NCBI GenBank assembly: GCA_941918925.1 | Contig: OW799233.1 | Span: forward strand, 141,114,223 to 141,178,222 | DNA: 64,000 nucleotides | From: Phyto melanocephala | Taxonomy: Eukaryota; Arthropoda; Insecta; Diptera; Rhinophoridae | Direction of reading: 5' to 3' | Shown: positions 23,714 through 34,506 of the stretch, piece after piece | Numbering within the stretch: position 1 is the first letter of the stretch | How the letters are laid out: each line of letters opens with the position of its first letter | Notes under the pieces: model-generated | The model's input: the letters and a program-made list of their open reading frames with translations, nothing else | The model's database searches: none | Told to the model about the DNA's origin: nothing | Translations under genes and position numbers: made by a program

Positions 23714-24883
23714 TCCCATAAGAACTACCAAGTCAGTAGTTCTAACGTCCCTGTTGAATTTTCAATGACGAGCACATGTTAAATGACTGTGGCAAAAAAC
23801 ATTATCTGGGGTATAATGGGTCAGTAGTACCAATAACAGAGTCAATAGTAAACCAGTACTATGTCACTGTAGACATTTCCTGCAGGGTGTGTACATTATG
23901 TAAACACTCACTGAGAAAAACCATGGTTGAAACATGATCACTACATTTATATTATATTCTCTTAAACTGTATTTATTTCATTCAAATATTTATTTCGGCA
24001 CACTAACCAAGTGTTTGTTTGAATATTGTTATTTTATGCTTATTTTTTACGAAAATTTTCATATGGTTGTCTTTAAAAAAATATGGTTAAAATTATTGTA
24101 ACGACATACATAGTCCTTGAAAAATATCAATATAGTTATGAGCATTTAAAACTACAAATAACTATTATATGTAAGGTGCAACAACAGTTTTATTGCGGGG
24201 CAATTAAGTTATAGAAGCTTTTAATTATTTTTTTTTTTTGTTTTTATAAATGATTTAATTTTTTAGGTTTTAAGTTTCAGCAGTTAAAGAAAGAATTTTT
24301 TAAATTTTATTCTACGAGTAAAATTTAATTTTTCATTTGCCTCATTATTTCTTTTTGTTTTATATTAAATTGATTTTTAATGTTTAATTATAATATAATT
24401 ATTTGTATTTGATTTTTAATTATTGTTATTAACTTTAATTTTTTTATTTTTTTAATTTTTAATTTTTATTTTTCAATTGTTAATTTCTTTTTAAATAAAA
24501 TTATATATTTGTACATTCTTTAATTATAAGGTATTGGAAGGCAAAAAAACATAAATAAATATGTAGAAAATAAATACAAATTTTGATAATTGTAAACAAA
24601 TAACAACAGTAAATAATAAAATGTCTAAAAATATCTTGTATGCATAGTATATTAAAAGGTTAAAATTAAAGAGTTAAGTACAATCAATATTACTAATATC
24701 AAAAAACAATTAATTATTTTTAAGAAAAGATTTTATAATGATATTTTGATTAAACATAATTGGAATAACTTGTTACCATTATATTTATGTTTTGACCACA
24801 ACTTAACAAGCCAATAAAAATAAATTTTTCTTTGATTGTGATCATCTGACATCTTTTGAAAACTTTTAATTCTTTTTATATAG
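23714..24883. other. AT-rich spacer with a possible old family J end
   Basis: At 23920-23945 CACTGAGAAAAACCATGGTT resembles a family J terminus. 24220-24530 is extremely AT-rich. No gene seen. Confidence 0.35.
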
Positions 24884-27055
24884 TAAAGAAAAAACATGGT
24901 TGTGGTAATCATAATCTAAGAACAACATACTATGATCGAATTATATAATTGTAACTATAACATGTAATGGTTGCAAGTTATCATTATTATGTTTAATTAA
25001 AGTATCATGCAATTATCATACTATGACTAAAAATATAAAATTTTTGTTTTTTATAAAACACATTTTATTTAAACAAAAATAAATATATACGCAAGATTCT
25101 AAGGGTGTATTTGTACTCAACAATTGTCCACGTGGTCCATTTTAGCTAAATGGATTACTTACAACATGGTCCTATATTATGCAGTCGTGGACCATTTCAT
25201 TTTCAAACAAGAGATTGTAGTTAAACGACAAGTGTTCGTGTTTTAACGATTACATATATTGTTGTCAAATGTGTATAATGATCGTGTAGGTGCTCCATCG
25301 AGTAGTGACAAAGAGTAGTTTTGAGACTACTCCGATGGGTTATATGGTCCGGCCCTAGGACATCGTAATGTTAAATCGACCATGTTTTCTCCATACATTT
25401 GGGTTACCTTTGCACTACACGCAAAGAAAAAATATGGTTGTGGTAACCATAATCGAAGAGCAACATACTATGATTAAATTGTATGTTTATGTTTAAAATA
25501 ATAATGGTTACCAGTTATCATTATTATGTTTATTTTAAGTATCATTCAATAATCATATATATGACTACATACAATTTAAATCGACAATCTTTGGTTTTTT
25601 ACGGCAAATTATTGTCTTTTGCTGTAACATACACATATTGATTGTACTTACCAATTTAATTGCAATTTTTATACCAATATTTTTTTTAATTTTCTCGTTT
25701 ATTTTTAAATTTTCTTTAATTTTTCAAAATTTTTGTTCCTTTTTTTGACATCTCAAACTTTTAAAATAATAAAAATTTATTCAGCTAGAAGAAGAACAAT
25801 TGAAATCAAATTATTATTAAAAAAAAATCATAGCTTGATTATTTTGTAATCATACTGTTTTCTCGCTTATTATTTAATGATTATTTTTAATTTTTAATGA
25901 TTTTGAATATAATGTTATTTTTGTCAAATTAAATTTTTTAAATCATACTATTTTTAAATGATAACCATTTTGAAATTTTTACGAAAAGTAATCATTAAAT
26001 GATACAATTCAAACAAATGCTTCATTATCGTGACAAAATATATGATGAAATGAAACAAAAATAACTATGACTTGTTTTTGACAACCAAATATTGTTTTAG
26101 AAAAAATAATATGACCGTCGTGATCATGTCGTAACCATGGTTTTTCTTTGCGTGTAGTCCTAGTCTATTATGGAGTTCACTTTACATGCGTGTATGGACT
26201 ACTCACGTTATCTGCAGGGAATCTCCAACATTCACCTGTGGTCAGAAGCTAACCAGCGGTTGCATAAATAAGCAAGCCTAAATCAGACTTGTAAACCATC
26301 AGGCGACATAGCAAAAAAAAATTTAGAGTAGAATCCGACATTGAAATTAAATTTCAATTGAAACAAAATTGAATATCGTGTTGTATATATAGAATAATAG
26401 AAGGACCTTGCTTCGGCCCCATACTGATTGTTTGAAGAAACAAATGTATTTAATATACATATAAAAAAAATTATTTATCTTATTTATCGTACTTAAATAC
26501 TTTTTTAAATACAACTTTTTCTATAATTTTTAAATTTTTTTTCTATAATTTTTGTTTTTTTTGTATATTTATTTAAGTTTTTCAAAATTTTTATATATTT
26601 TTTGTACATGTTAAACTTTTGAATAATAGAAATTCATTTAACAAGAATAAGAACCTTTAAAAACAAATTATGATTAAAATATATCATAGCGTGATTGCTT
26701 TGTAATCATACTGTTTTTTCAATTATCATTAAATAGTTATATGTAATTTTAAATGACTTCGAATAAAATGTTATTTGGTAGAGACATGATTCAATTTTTT
26801 TTTTTAATAATAATTTCGTAAATTATACTATTTTAAAAGGATAACCATATCGAAGTTTTCATGAAAAGCAAACATTAAATGATAAAATTTAAACAAATGA
26901 TTTGTTATTGTGACCGAAAAAATGATAAAGAATAACTAAAATAACTTTTACTTGTTTTCGATAACCAAATATTGTTATAGAGAATATGATAAGACCGTCG
27001 TGATCACATCGCACAGTGAGTAACCGCGGAAAAAATGGTTTTTGGCGTGTCGTTC
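24884..27055. mobile_element. Inverted-repeat family J, older split copy
   Basis: The left part (24884-25085: AAAGAAAAAACATGGTTGTG, then AACAACATACTATGATCG) and the right part (about 26600-27055, ending GACCGTCGTGATCACATCGC then AAAAAATGGTTTTTGG) align respectively with the left and right halves of the complete copy at 25418-26154. They are separated by DNA that contains that complete copy, so this looks like an older J element opened by later insertions. The boundaries of the intervening DNA are not resolved. Confidence 0.45.
25418..26154. mobile_element. Inverted-repeat element, family J, complete copy (737 bp)
   Basis: Terminal inverted repeats CACGCAAAGAAAAAATATGG (left) and CCATGGTTTTTCTTTGCGTG (right), bounded by TA on both sides, which fits a Tc1/mariner-type or similar TA-targeting element. 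The interior is AT-rich and non-coding. Partial relatives lie at 24884, 26600-27055 and 31970-32015. Confidence 0.7.
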
Positions 27056-27939
27056 AATTTTGATGAAATTCACAGTATATTAACAGATATATGAATAATA
27101 ATTCCCTAAAATTTATAACTTCATTACTTTTTGGTCTAGAGCAAGTCCAAGTTGAGGTATGCTAACGCGCTTGCAATATTTTAGTTCAATATGTAATATT
27201 CAAAAGCTTATCAATAAAAAAATACATAATAAATATAACTTTAAAGTATTTTTTTAATTAATTTAGTTGTTGTAGAATGAACAGATAAAAAAATAAATTT
27301 AAAAAAGAAACACAAAAAAACATTTCTTTACAACAGAATTGTGGTGTAAAAATTGAACATTTTGCATTTTTAATGGACTAGGAAATATAGAGCAGCCACT
27401 CGCCCTAGGTGCAGACTTATATCAAATGAAAGATTGAAGTCTCAGCTTTCATTTAAAGTAAAGGTCATATAGCAAAAGTTTGCAAAAGTACTTTAAACAT
27501 ACAAAAAACTACAAAAAATACGCAACGCGCACATTCTGTCACTATACGTATGTATGTTAGCATGCAATAGCATGTTTACAAATTTGTACTTTTATTTTTT
27601 TTAATTGTTTGTTTGATATTTTATTTTGTGCTCACAAACTTTTTAAAAACAAACTGTAAAATAATATTACATTGTTGTTGTTTTAAATATTATTAATCAA
27701 CAAACGGTAATTACAATTATATGTTTAATTCACAATCTATTTGAGAGTGCAAGTTTATACAAGTTTATATAAAGTGCTCAAAAAAATTTACAAGGTCATG
27801 GATAATTCAATAATTTCTTATATGTAGCGCAATTTCTGATATTTGGATCGATAGCAATAAAGATATTGATGTTGTTGTTGGTGTCATATTATTATTTAAA
27901 TCTAATTATTGATAGAATGAAAAAAATCGTTCTTTTTTA
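27056..27939. other. AT-rich spacer
   Basis: No coding exon, RNA gene or clear repeat end was recognised. Confidence 0.4.
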
Positions 27940-28333
27940 TTGCATTTCAATGGGAGGTGGGCGTGTGTTATTGTAATATTTGCATGAAACATTTTGAATG
28001 ATATAAATTACAGTAATATCAAATTTGAAGGTTGTACCTAAAATATTTTAGAAAATATGGCACTTTTTATGTTGAGGTTGTATGGGTGGTGGGGGTAAAA
28101 GTGGGCCACTGTCCAAAACTTTATTCCGATAATGTTTGTAACAATTTAACATTCAAGTACACCAAAATTTAAAGTTATCCCTTAAGTATTACGGACAATA
28201 CGGCATTTTACAAATTTTGATTGTATGGGAGGTGGGCGTAAAAGTGGGCGAATATTCTTAATTTTTTCTTTTAAACTGGAATTGTCTCAAAAATAACCTG
28301 TGCGAAATTTCAGAACTCTGCAATGACTCCTTG
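27940..28333 (-). repeat. Fragment related to the GTGGGCG-rich part of family A
   Basis: Three GGGAGGTGGGCGTG / GGTGGTGGGGGTAAAAGTGG / GGGAGGTGGGCGTAAAAGTG motifs spaced about 130 bp apart mirror, on the minus strand, the tandem CACGCCCACTTTTACGCCCAC units of family A. The copy is diverged. The LTR element inserted at its right-hand border (TATA at 28334-28337). Confidence 0.45.
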
Positions 28334-28337
28334 TATA

Positions 28338-28873
28338 AGTTAATACCCCTAATGTTCTACCACTCAATTCGTGGAATCGTAAAATACAAAGTCATTAATT
28401 TCTAAAATAAAAGATTTCCCACACTGCCCCAAATTAAAAGGCATAATCTTTCACTGCACCTTTTGCCAGACTAATTTCCCAGAATTCAGGAAATCAGTCT
28501 GCACATGCTGTCAACGTATTTCACAACAATATTCTATTTCTTATTTCTCGTTTAATAAATTCCAACTAATTTTACAGTATTTTATTTTTTATTCTCATTT
28601 AATAAATTCCAACTAATTTTACAATATTTTATTTTTTATTCTCATTTAATAAATTCCAACTAATTTTACAGTATTTTATTTTTTATTCTCATTTAATAAA
28701 TTCCAACTAATTTTAAGTCTTTCCCAACACATTGTGCCCCAATCATTATTGTAATTTTTTTGCTGACGATACGTCTACGTTGTTTACCGTTTTTAATTAT
28801 AAAATAAAGTTTATGGACTACACTATTCAGTCGTAGTCAAGTACTCGAAAAACAAACGTTAATTTATTTAACT
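28338..28873 (+). repeat. 5' LTR (536 bp)
   Basis: AGTTAATACCCC...TTTATTTAACT. Contains three direct 47-bp repeats starting at 28551, 28598 and 28645 with a partial fourth at 28692, each beginning TTTAATAAATTCCAACTAAT. An AATAAA sits at 28802-28807. Identical by eye to the 3' LTR except for the last-but-one base. Confidence 0.92.
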
Positions 28874-28885
28874 GGCGCCCAACGT
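28873..28885 (+). promoter_or_regulatory. Primer-binding site
   Basis: TGGCGCCCAACGT, overlapping the last T of the 5' LTR. TGGCGCCC is the usual start of primer-binding sites complementary to a tRNA 3' end (the Lys-type site of gypsy-like elements). Which tRNA primes it was not tested. Confidence 0.75.
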
Positions 28886-29762
28886 AAAATAAAATATTGT
28901 GTGTAAGTGTGAACTAGAGAACCTTAGTAAAAGTGATGAAAAGGATTAATTCTCGGTCACCAACATTTTCAAAAATTAAAACTTTAATAAAAATAAAAGA
29001 CTAAACTCTGAACTAAATGAAAGAAGTTAAAATACATTTTTATAAACTAAAACTTTGAATTAATGAAAAAGTGAATAAATAAAAGAACGTTAAAATAAAT
29101 CCTCCTTATATTAACTAAAAGAAAACGCTAAAATTATAAAAATAAAAAAGAAACACCAAATAAGAATGTTTAATTAAATTAAGGTAACATTTACCCATCT
29201 TTAGCCAAGAAATAGGAAAAAAAGGAGATTTAAAAGCTTTGAACAATTAATATTCTCTGAAAAATCATCTACAGCAAACAAATCAACCAACAAATCGACA
29301 AAATATCTATAATACAACCATCAAAAAACCAAGCAACAACAGAATCAACAAGCAAAACAGCAAAATACCTACATCAACCCAACAAACAATAGAAGTAACA
29401 ACGAGAAGTTAACAGAAACGACAACAGGATCAAGAAACAAATTAATAGACAAACCAACAAAAACATCTACATCAACCCAACTGACAAGAAACAAACAAAT
29501 CAAGATGATACAGAAGATAATCATTTTAATGTAAGTTAAGTAAAACTTTGAGCTAAGATTATAAATGTAAACTATCTTTTTAAGAAACGTGAAAATCAAA
29601 ATTAAGTCTAAATTAAACTTAAGAATTTTGTAGACAAAAAATTACATTTTCGAATAGTCTTAACAAGGAAAGCAAGTGCAGATTTTCTGAGTAAAAAACA
29701 TAAACTTCAAACCGAAAGAATAGGTTTATAACTCTGAGTGTAAGAAAAAGTTCCCCAAACTT
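28886..29762 (+). other. Leader of the LTR element and deletion scar region
   Basis: A-rich, CAACAA-rich sequence with stops in all frames. Good splice-donor matches are GTAAGT at 28903-28908 and GTAACA at about 29182, as expected for the leader of an errantivirus whose env message is spliced. The missing gag-pol must have been lost somewhere between here and 29919; no exact junction can be seen without a full-length relative. Confidence 0.5.
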
Positions 29763-29915
29763 ATGTCCGACTCTAGTTACGACACAGACGGATCTACGAC
29801 AGAACCTTTGGACTGGATAACCTCCTCGGGGGATTCAGGAGTAGAGTACGATAGCAGACGAACTGTCCTAACCGAATCAGGAAGAATAATTCATAAGAAT
29901 TTAATAAGGAGTTAA
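29763..29915 (+). CDS. 50-codon frame before env, probably the pol 3' end (partial)
   Basis: Opens at ATG 29763 and ends at TAA 29913-29915, three bases before the env ATG. The product is acidic at first (Asp/Ser/Thr-rich) and basic at its end (ESGRIIHKNLIRS). In errantiviruses the pol frame ends at or just inside env, so position favours a leftover pol C-terminus behind the deletion. It could instead be the start of gag. No conserved domain is visible. Confidence 0.35.
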   Translation: MSDSSYDTDGSTTEPLDWITSSGDSGVEYDSRRTVLTESGRIIHKNLIRS

Positions 29916-29918
29916 CCC

Positions 29919-31406
29919 ATGCTATTTTGTTACAGGGCAACAATCGCTTTGACCAGACCAGAGACCCAGATCTTAGACTACTCGAACTCGCAAGTTATAG
30001 CTACAGAGACAGGACAGTCAAAATTAGCCATCGGAACCTTCAGGATACTACACGTTATCGATCTAGAACAATATAACCGTACATTGACCAATATTGAGGA
30101 GACAATTAAGAGGGACATTACCAGAAAAGACTCCAGCTATTCCTTTCTCATACACGAAGTAAGCTCGGCGAGGAAGATCCTTAATGAACTAAGACCCAGA
30201 CGTTCAGCTAGATCTATAGACGCTTTGGGGACTGTTTGGAAATGGATCGCTGGGACACCGGACCACGAAGATTTCCAAATTATCTCGGACCAAACCAGGA
30301 ACTTGTTACGAAATAATCAGAGGCAAATAGTTATCAATAAGGCTATTGAGGAACGACTACAGATAATGACGAACATGACGAATTCACTACTTAATACCGT
30401 TACAACCTCGGACACACTAAGGACACTAATGGTCAAGGACGTCGAACGAAAACTGAAAATTATGAACGAAGAACTCGTGAACATTAACTATGGTATCCAA
30501 TGGGCCAAGACCGGCGTTGTGAACTCTTTCATATTTTCCAATTCTGAACTGACGATAGTAAAGGACCTTTTTACCAATCAGAGTTTGCCCTATAATAACC
30601 TAATTGAAGCTCTCGAATTTGGAGAGGTCAAAATAGGCTCAAGTAGAAACACATTAATCTTTATCATTAACTTGCCTAAAACAGAAAATACTATTTGCAA
30701 AAATTTATTCCTACGACCTGTAAGAAAAGGGAACCTCACAATCAATTTGCAATTTGAAAACGTAATTTTATGTCAAAACTCTATATTAACAATAAAAAAC
30801 AAATGTAAAACTTTTAATGAAATATCCTTATGTAAAAGGGAAAACGTTGACAACATCACTGACACTAAATGCCTACCTAATCTCCTAACCGGAATACCGT
30901 CCGTTTGTCCGACAACAAATCATCATCATTTGCCAATAATAGAAGAAGTTATGCCCGGGCTAGTACTGCTAAACGGATATAACGGCGTAATCGCAATAGA
31001 TAAGGAAGAAATTACCCTTAACGGGACATTCCTGGTAAAATTCCATAACACCTCCATAACGATCGGGGACAAAACTTACTTTAGTAAAGAAGTAACAATG
31101 GCTCGGCCACTACCAGCGATAGTCCAAACTTCCAACAAAGCATCTTCCTACGAAGAAGTACTATCACTAAGAATGCTAGAAACCCTACATTTCAATAACT
31201 TAGAGGAGATCCGTGATCTGACTCTCAAAAGCAGGACCGCACTCTTCACGAGCCTGACCTGCCCCCTTATTATCGCTATCGGTATGATTTGCCTTTTAAT
31301 AAAGAAAACGCTTCTTAAAAGAGAAACCCTGAAAATAGAAACGGTCCACGTTCATTCGGCTGACCATCAAAACCATGACCCGTCCAACGCGGACGTTGGA
31401 ATTTAA
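29919..31406 (+). CDS. env: Errantivirus envelope glycoprotein (intact reading frame)
   Basis: The 495-residue product has the layout of insect errantivirus Env, a membrane fusion protein related to baculovirus F. It has a basic cleavage-type site at about residues 92-98 (RPRRSAR) and, right after it, a hydrophobic fusion-peptide-like segment. Several N-x-S/T sites and Cys pairs follow in the ectodomain. A single membrane segment lies at about 442-461, followed by a short charged tail. No strong signal peptide precedes it. A splice acceptor-like TTTTGTTACAG ends at 29935, inside the first codons, so the normal N-terminus may come from an upstream exon joined by splicing. No internal stop or frameshift. 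This is unusual because gag and pol are absent from the same element. Expression is unknown. Confidence 0.88.
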   Translation: MLFCYRATIALTRPETQILDYSNSQVIATETGQSKLAIGTFRILHVIDLEQYNRTLTNIEETIKRDITRKDSSYSFLIHEVSSARKILNELRPRRSARSIDALGTVWKWIAGTPDHEDFQIISDQTRNLLRNNQRQIVINKAIEERLQIMTNMTNSLLNTVTTSDTLRTLMVKDVERKLKIMNEELVNINYGIQWAKTGVVNSFIFSNSELTIVKDLFTNQSLPYNNLIEALEFGEVKIGSSRNTLIFIINLPKTENTICKNLFLRPVRKGNLTINLQFENVILCQNSILTIKNKCKTFNEISLCKRENVDNITDTKCLPNLLTGIPSVCPTTNHHHLPIIEEVMPGLVLLNGYNGVIAIDKEEITLNGTFLVKFHNTSITIGDKTYFSKEVTMARPLPAIVQTSNKASSYEEVLSLRMLETLHFNNLEEIRDLTLKSRTALFTSLTCPLIIAIGMICLLIKKTLLKRETLKIETVHVHSADHQNHDPSNADVGI

Positions 31407-31415
31407 AGGGGGAGG
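31405..31415 (+). promoter_or_regulatory. Polypurine tract
   Basis: AAAGGGGGAGG directly abuts the 3' LTR, where plus-strand priming occurs in LTR retroelements. Confidence 0.85.
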
Positions 31416-31951
31416 AGTTAATACCCCTAATGTTCTACCACTCAATTCGTGGAATCGTAAAATACAAAGTCATTAATTTCTAAAATAAAAGATTTCCCAC
31501 ACTGCCCCAAATTAAAAGGCATAATCTTTCACTGCACCTTTTGCCAGACTAATTTCCCAGAATTCAGGAAATCAGTCTGCACATGCTGTCAACGTATTTC
31601 ACAACAATATTCTATTTCTTATTTCTCGTTTAATAAATTCCAACTAATTTTACAGTATTTTATTTTTTATTCTCATTTAATAAATTCCAACTAATTTTAC
31701 AATATTTTATTTTTTATTCTCATTTAATAAATTCCAACTAATTTTACAGTATTTTATTTTTTATTCTCATTTAATAAATTCCAACTAATTTTAAGTCTTT
31801 CCCAACACATTGTGCCCCAATCATTATTGTAATTTTTTTGCTGACGATACGTCTACGTTGTTTACCGTTTTTAATTATAAAATAAAGTTTATGGACTACA
31901 CTATTCAGTCGTAGTCAAGTACTCGAAAAACAAACGTTAATTTATTTAATT
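31416..31951 (+). repeat. 3' LTR (536 bp)
   Basis: Same length and sequence as the 5' LTR by eye. Only the terminal ...TAATT here versus ...TAACT there differs. It carries the same three 47-bp repeats (from about 31629). Followed by the TATA target duplication. Confidence 0.92.
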
Positions 31952-31955
31952 TATA

Positions 31956-33213
31956 TAATGCCGGCGTTGTCTCACTGTGCATCGTAACCATGGTTTTTCT
32001 TTGCGTATATTGTTTTTTTAATAATGACAAATTTATGCTAGTTAATTAGAATGCTGCTAATTTAATCGCTAAACTAAAAATTTCCATTTCAAAGTAGTAG
32101 TTGTGACCTCTATATTTTCTATTTGACTCAAATTATCGTTAGATTTTCTTTATTGAATGGCCAAACAAGGAAACAAAAGGTAGAAAAGCCTCTTGACCCA
32201 CATTATCAATTTGTTAGAGAAAAACGTTTGGTTTGATATTTTTAACATTTTTACAGTTTATTTACCTTTGCAAAGTTTTAGTTTATTTTAATGAACATGA
32301 TTATTTGTTTTTCAAATACCAAAGAAGCCAAATAAGTTTAAACATTATTCATATGTCTGCTGAAAGTCTGTTCTAGCAACAGTTAACGATTTGTGTTTAA
32401 CATACATATGCCTCATACTTGGATTAAGGAATTCAATATACAATACAATAAAGTGACAAATGTGCATCATTTTTGAAATTAAAATATTTAAAGAAAATTT
32501 ATGCGATTTTCAACCTTTAATTTTATTATGTTTTTATTAAATTAAATGCTGTACATAAATGCTTTTGAAATAAAGAAAAGTTTCATAAATATATACATAT
32601 TTTAAAAGATATTTCAAAATTTTGAATTTTAAAAGATAAAATTTTAAAAGATAAAATTTTAAAAATAGAAATTTTTTTTTTTAAGAATTCTTCTTTTTTT
32701 GACAAAGTTTCGATAAAATTATGATAATTCCGTAATATATATATTTTTTTTTTTTTGTAGAATCATGATAACTGATTACTGATTATGACTTACAAGTCTG
32801 AATAAAATGTTTAGATTTTCATGTTTACAATCCAAAGAATATTTTTTAATCAGTTAACCGCTGTTCGAAAAAAAAGTTTTTTTTTTAAATTTTGTAATTT
32901 AATATGCAAGTCGGAGAAGACTCTACGACGGACGGATTGTATACATTATTTCGCTCGCTGCATTTGGTTAAAATATACAATTGTAATTAAAAGATTGTTC
33001 AGATAAAATCTAGCCAATACTGAATTTTCTTAATTTTTTTGTTTGTTTATGTTTAAAGCCAAAATACCAAAATGTCAGTTTTCAAAAGAATTGTGCAATA
33101 AAAAATTCTAATTTTGACATAATTCACCTAAAAATAGCTAAAATAGAAACAACTACAAAAATTAATTATGCTGAACAACAATAACAAAGAAGTAATTTTA
33201 GTTAAGATTCTTC
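31956..33213. other. Spacer; family J terminus at its left edge
   Basis: At about 31970-32015 CATCGTAACCATGGTTTTTC then TTTGCGTATA is a right terminus of family J, so the LTR element landed next to or in such a copy. At 32620-32665 there is a short tandem AAAATTTTAAAAGAT repeat. The rest is AT-rich with no gene. Confidence 0.45.
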
Positions 33214-33346
33214 CAAGGCATAAATATTCATCAGATAATCGCAGTTCGAAGAGAATTTTTTTGTTCACATTTTTCAAAAGTATCGTCTATTTTTCCTGAT
33301 CTTTATATTAATATTTTGTTCTTTTTGTTGGGCTTGAGATCACTTT

Positions 33347-33665
33347 TTTTATACCCTTCACCTGTGGTGCACAAGGGTATATATAGCTTTGTCATTCCGT
33401 TTGTATTTTCTACAATTATCATTTCCGACCCCATAAAGTATATATTTTCTGAAAGCTTATGAATAGAGGAGTCGATTAAGCCCAGACCGTCTGTCCGTGT
33501 GTTGGTTGAAATCGCCTTTTAGAAGCAACTATATGTTCCTCAGATCTCTATATGGTATCAATCTCTAGGAAATATCCAGGAATGAATCGCTATTGAAATT
33601 CAGCACAATCGCCCCATAACTTTCTGAGATATGAGCAAAGAACCACGACCACCTCGTTTTTTTCA
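33347..33665 (+). repeat. Dispersed repeat family B, copy 2 (5' part)
   Basis: TATACCCTTCACCTGTGGTG followed by AAGGGTATATATAGCTTTGT, GACCCCATAAAGTATATATT, the GAGGAGTCGATTAAGCCC block, a CGTCTGTCCGTGTGTTGG run, and TTTCTGAGATATGAGCAAAG. Beyond about 33665 it degrades into T-rich tandem sequence. Confidence 0.7.
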
Positions 33666-33769
33666 CAATTACAACAACAACCTACATACATACTGGTTAA
33701 AGTAAACGTGGCATCGAATTCCAGCTGAGCCAAAAAAATTTTATTTTATTTTATATATTATTTATATTT

Positions 33770-33900
33770 TTTTTAATTTGTTTAAGAAATTTTTTTTGAA
33801 ATTTTTTTTTGTAATTTTTTTTTGTAATTTTTTTTGTTTAAGAAATTTTTTTTGAAATTTTTTTTTGTAATTTTTTTTTGTAATTTTTTATTTTTTTTGG
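33770..33900. repeat. T-rich tandem repeat
   Basis: A unit of about 56 bp (GTTTAAGAAATTTTTTTTG followed by T runs with single G and AA breaks) occurs twice in direct order. The frame at 33782-33973 is an artefact of it. Confidence 0.7.
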
Positions 33901-33995
33901 TATGTTTTTCACATGTATGTATCAAGACATATCCATAAGGTATATGCAACGGCGAATTGATACAACAAAGCAACTTTTCATGGGATGTTTTATGT

Positions 33996-34299
33996 CAAGG
34001 CCAATTCGTATATCAGGGATGGAAAAGTTGTTTTTACACATTAAATATAATAAAATTTGATTAAAAAAAGGATAAAAAATATTAAACACATTATTAATGA
34101 CGCAAAAGCAAAAAATATACATAAATTAAGCACATTTATTGTCAAAAAAGTACACTCAAGTTAATTGTTTAATACCGAAACCAAAATCACATTTCCTATC
34201 TCTGCATTAATAAATGAAATCAAAGCGAATTCAACCAATTTTGACAAAATGTTTCACAATCAGCTGGGCTGATGATTTCACCTGTATGAATTCGCCTTG
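33996..34299. mobile_element. MITE, family G (304 bp)
   Basis: Inverted ends CAAGGCCAATTCGTATATCA (left) and TGTATGAATTCGCCTTG (right). The CAAGGC start and AATCAGCTG interior recall family F, so it may be a distant relative. Single copy; boundaries rest on the inverted repeat. Confidence 0.5.
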
Positions 34300-34506
34300 G
34301 TATGTATGTACAAAAAAAAAAATATTTCCTACAAAAAAAAAACACACACAAAAAGTGATCTCAAACTCAGCAAAAAGAATCAAAATTTTATATGTGTTTT
34401 ATATATAAGTCTTACAAAAAAAAAAAGTAAAAAGTAAGAGGAAAGAGAAAATTATTTTGTATCTATCGACTTTAACAGCTGAAGTTAAAAATAAGTGTAG
34501 AAAAAA

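Larger units (their letters stand above)
28338..31951 (+). mobile_element. Errantivirus-type LTR element, env retained, gag-pol deleted (3614 bp)
   Basis: Two 536-bp LTRs (28338-28873, 31416-31951) start AGTTA; the 5' copy ends TAACT, giving a 5-bp terminal inverted repeat, and the 3' copy ends TAATT. A TATA duplication flanks the element (28334-28337 and 31952-31955). The 5' LTR abuts a TGGCGCCCAACGT primer-binding site and the 3' LTR follows the purine tract AAAGGGGGAGG. Inside are a non-coding leader, a 50-codon frame and an intact envelope gene. Complete errantiviruses are about 7-8 kb with gag, pol and env; no protease, reverse transcriptase or integrase motif is present here. The LTRs appear identical except for one base, so the insertion is recent and must have been mobilised in trans. 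Confidence 0.92.

Noticed and set aside
28551..28713. CRISPR-like array
   Set aside because: The 47-bp units abut directly with no variable spacers and lie in an LTR of a fly retroelement.
29369..29599. 76-codon hydrophobic minus-strand frame
   Set aside because: Antisense of the A- and C-rich leader of the LTR element; Leu/Val/Phe richness is a by-product of that composition.
28338..31951. Reverse-transcribed spliced env message as the origin of the env-only element
   Set aside because: Donor-like and acceptor-like sites are both still present with about 1 kb between them, so simple splicing at those sites did not remove the DNA. An internal gag-pol deletion fits better.
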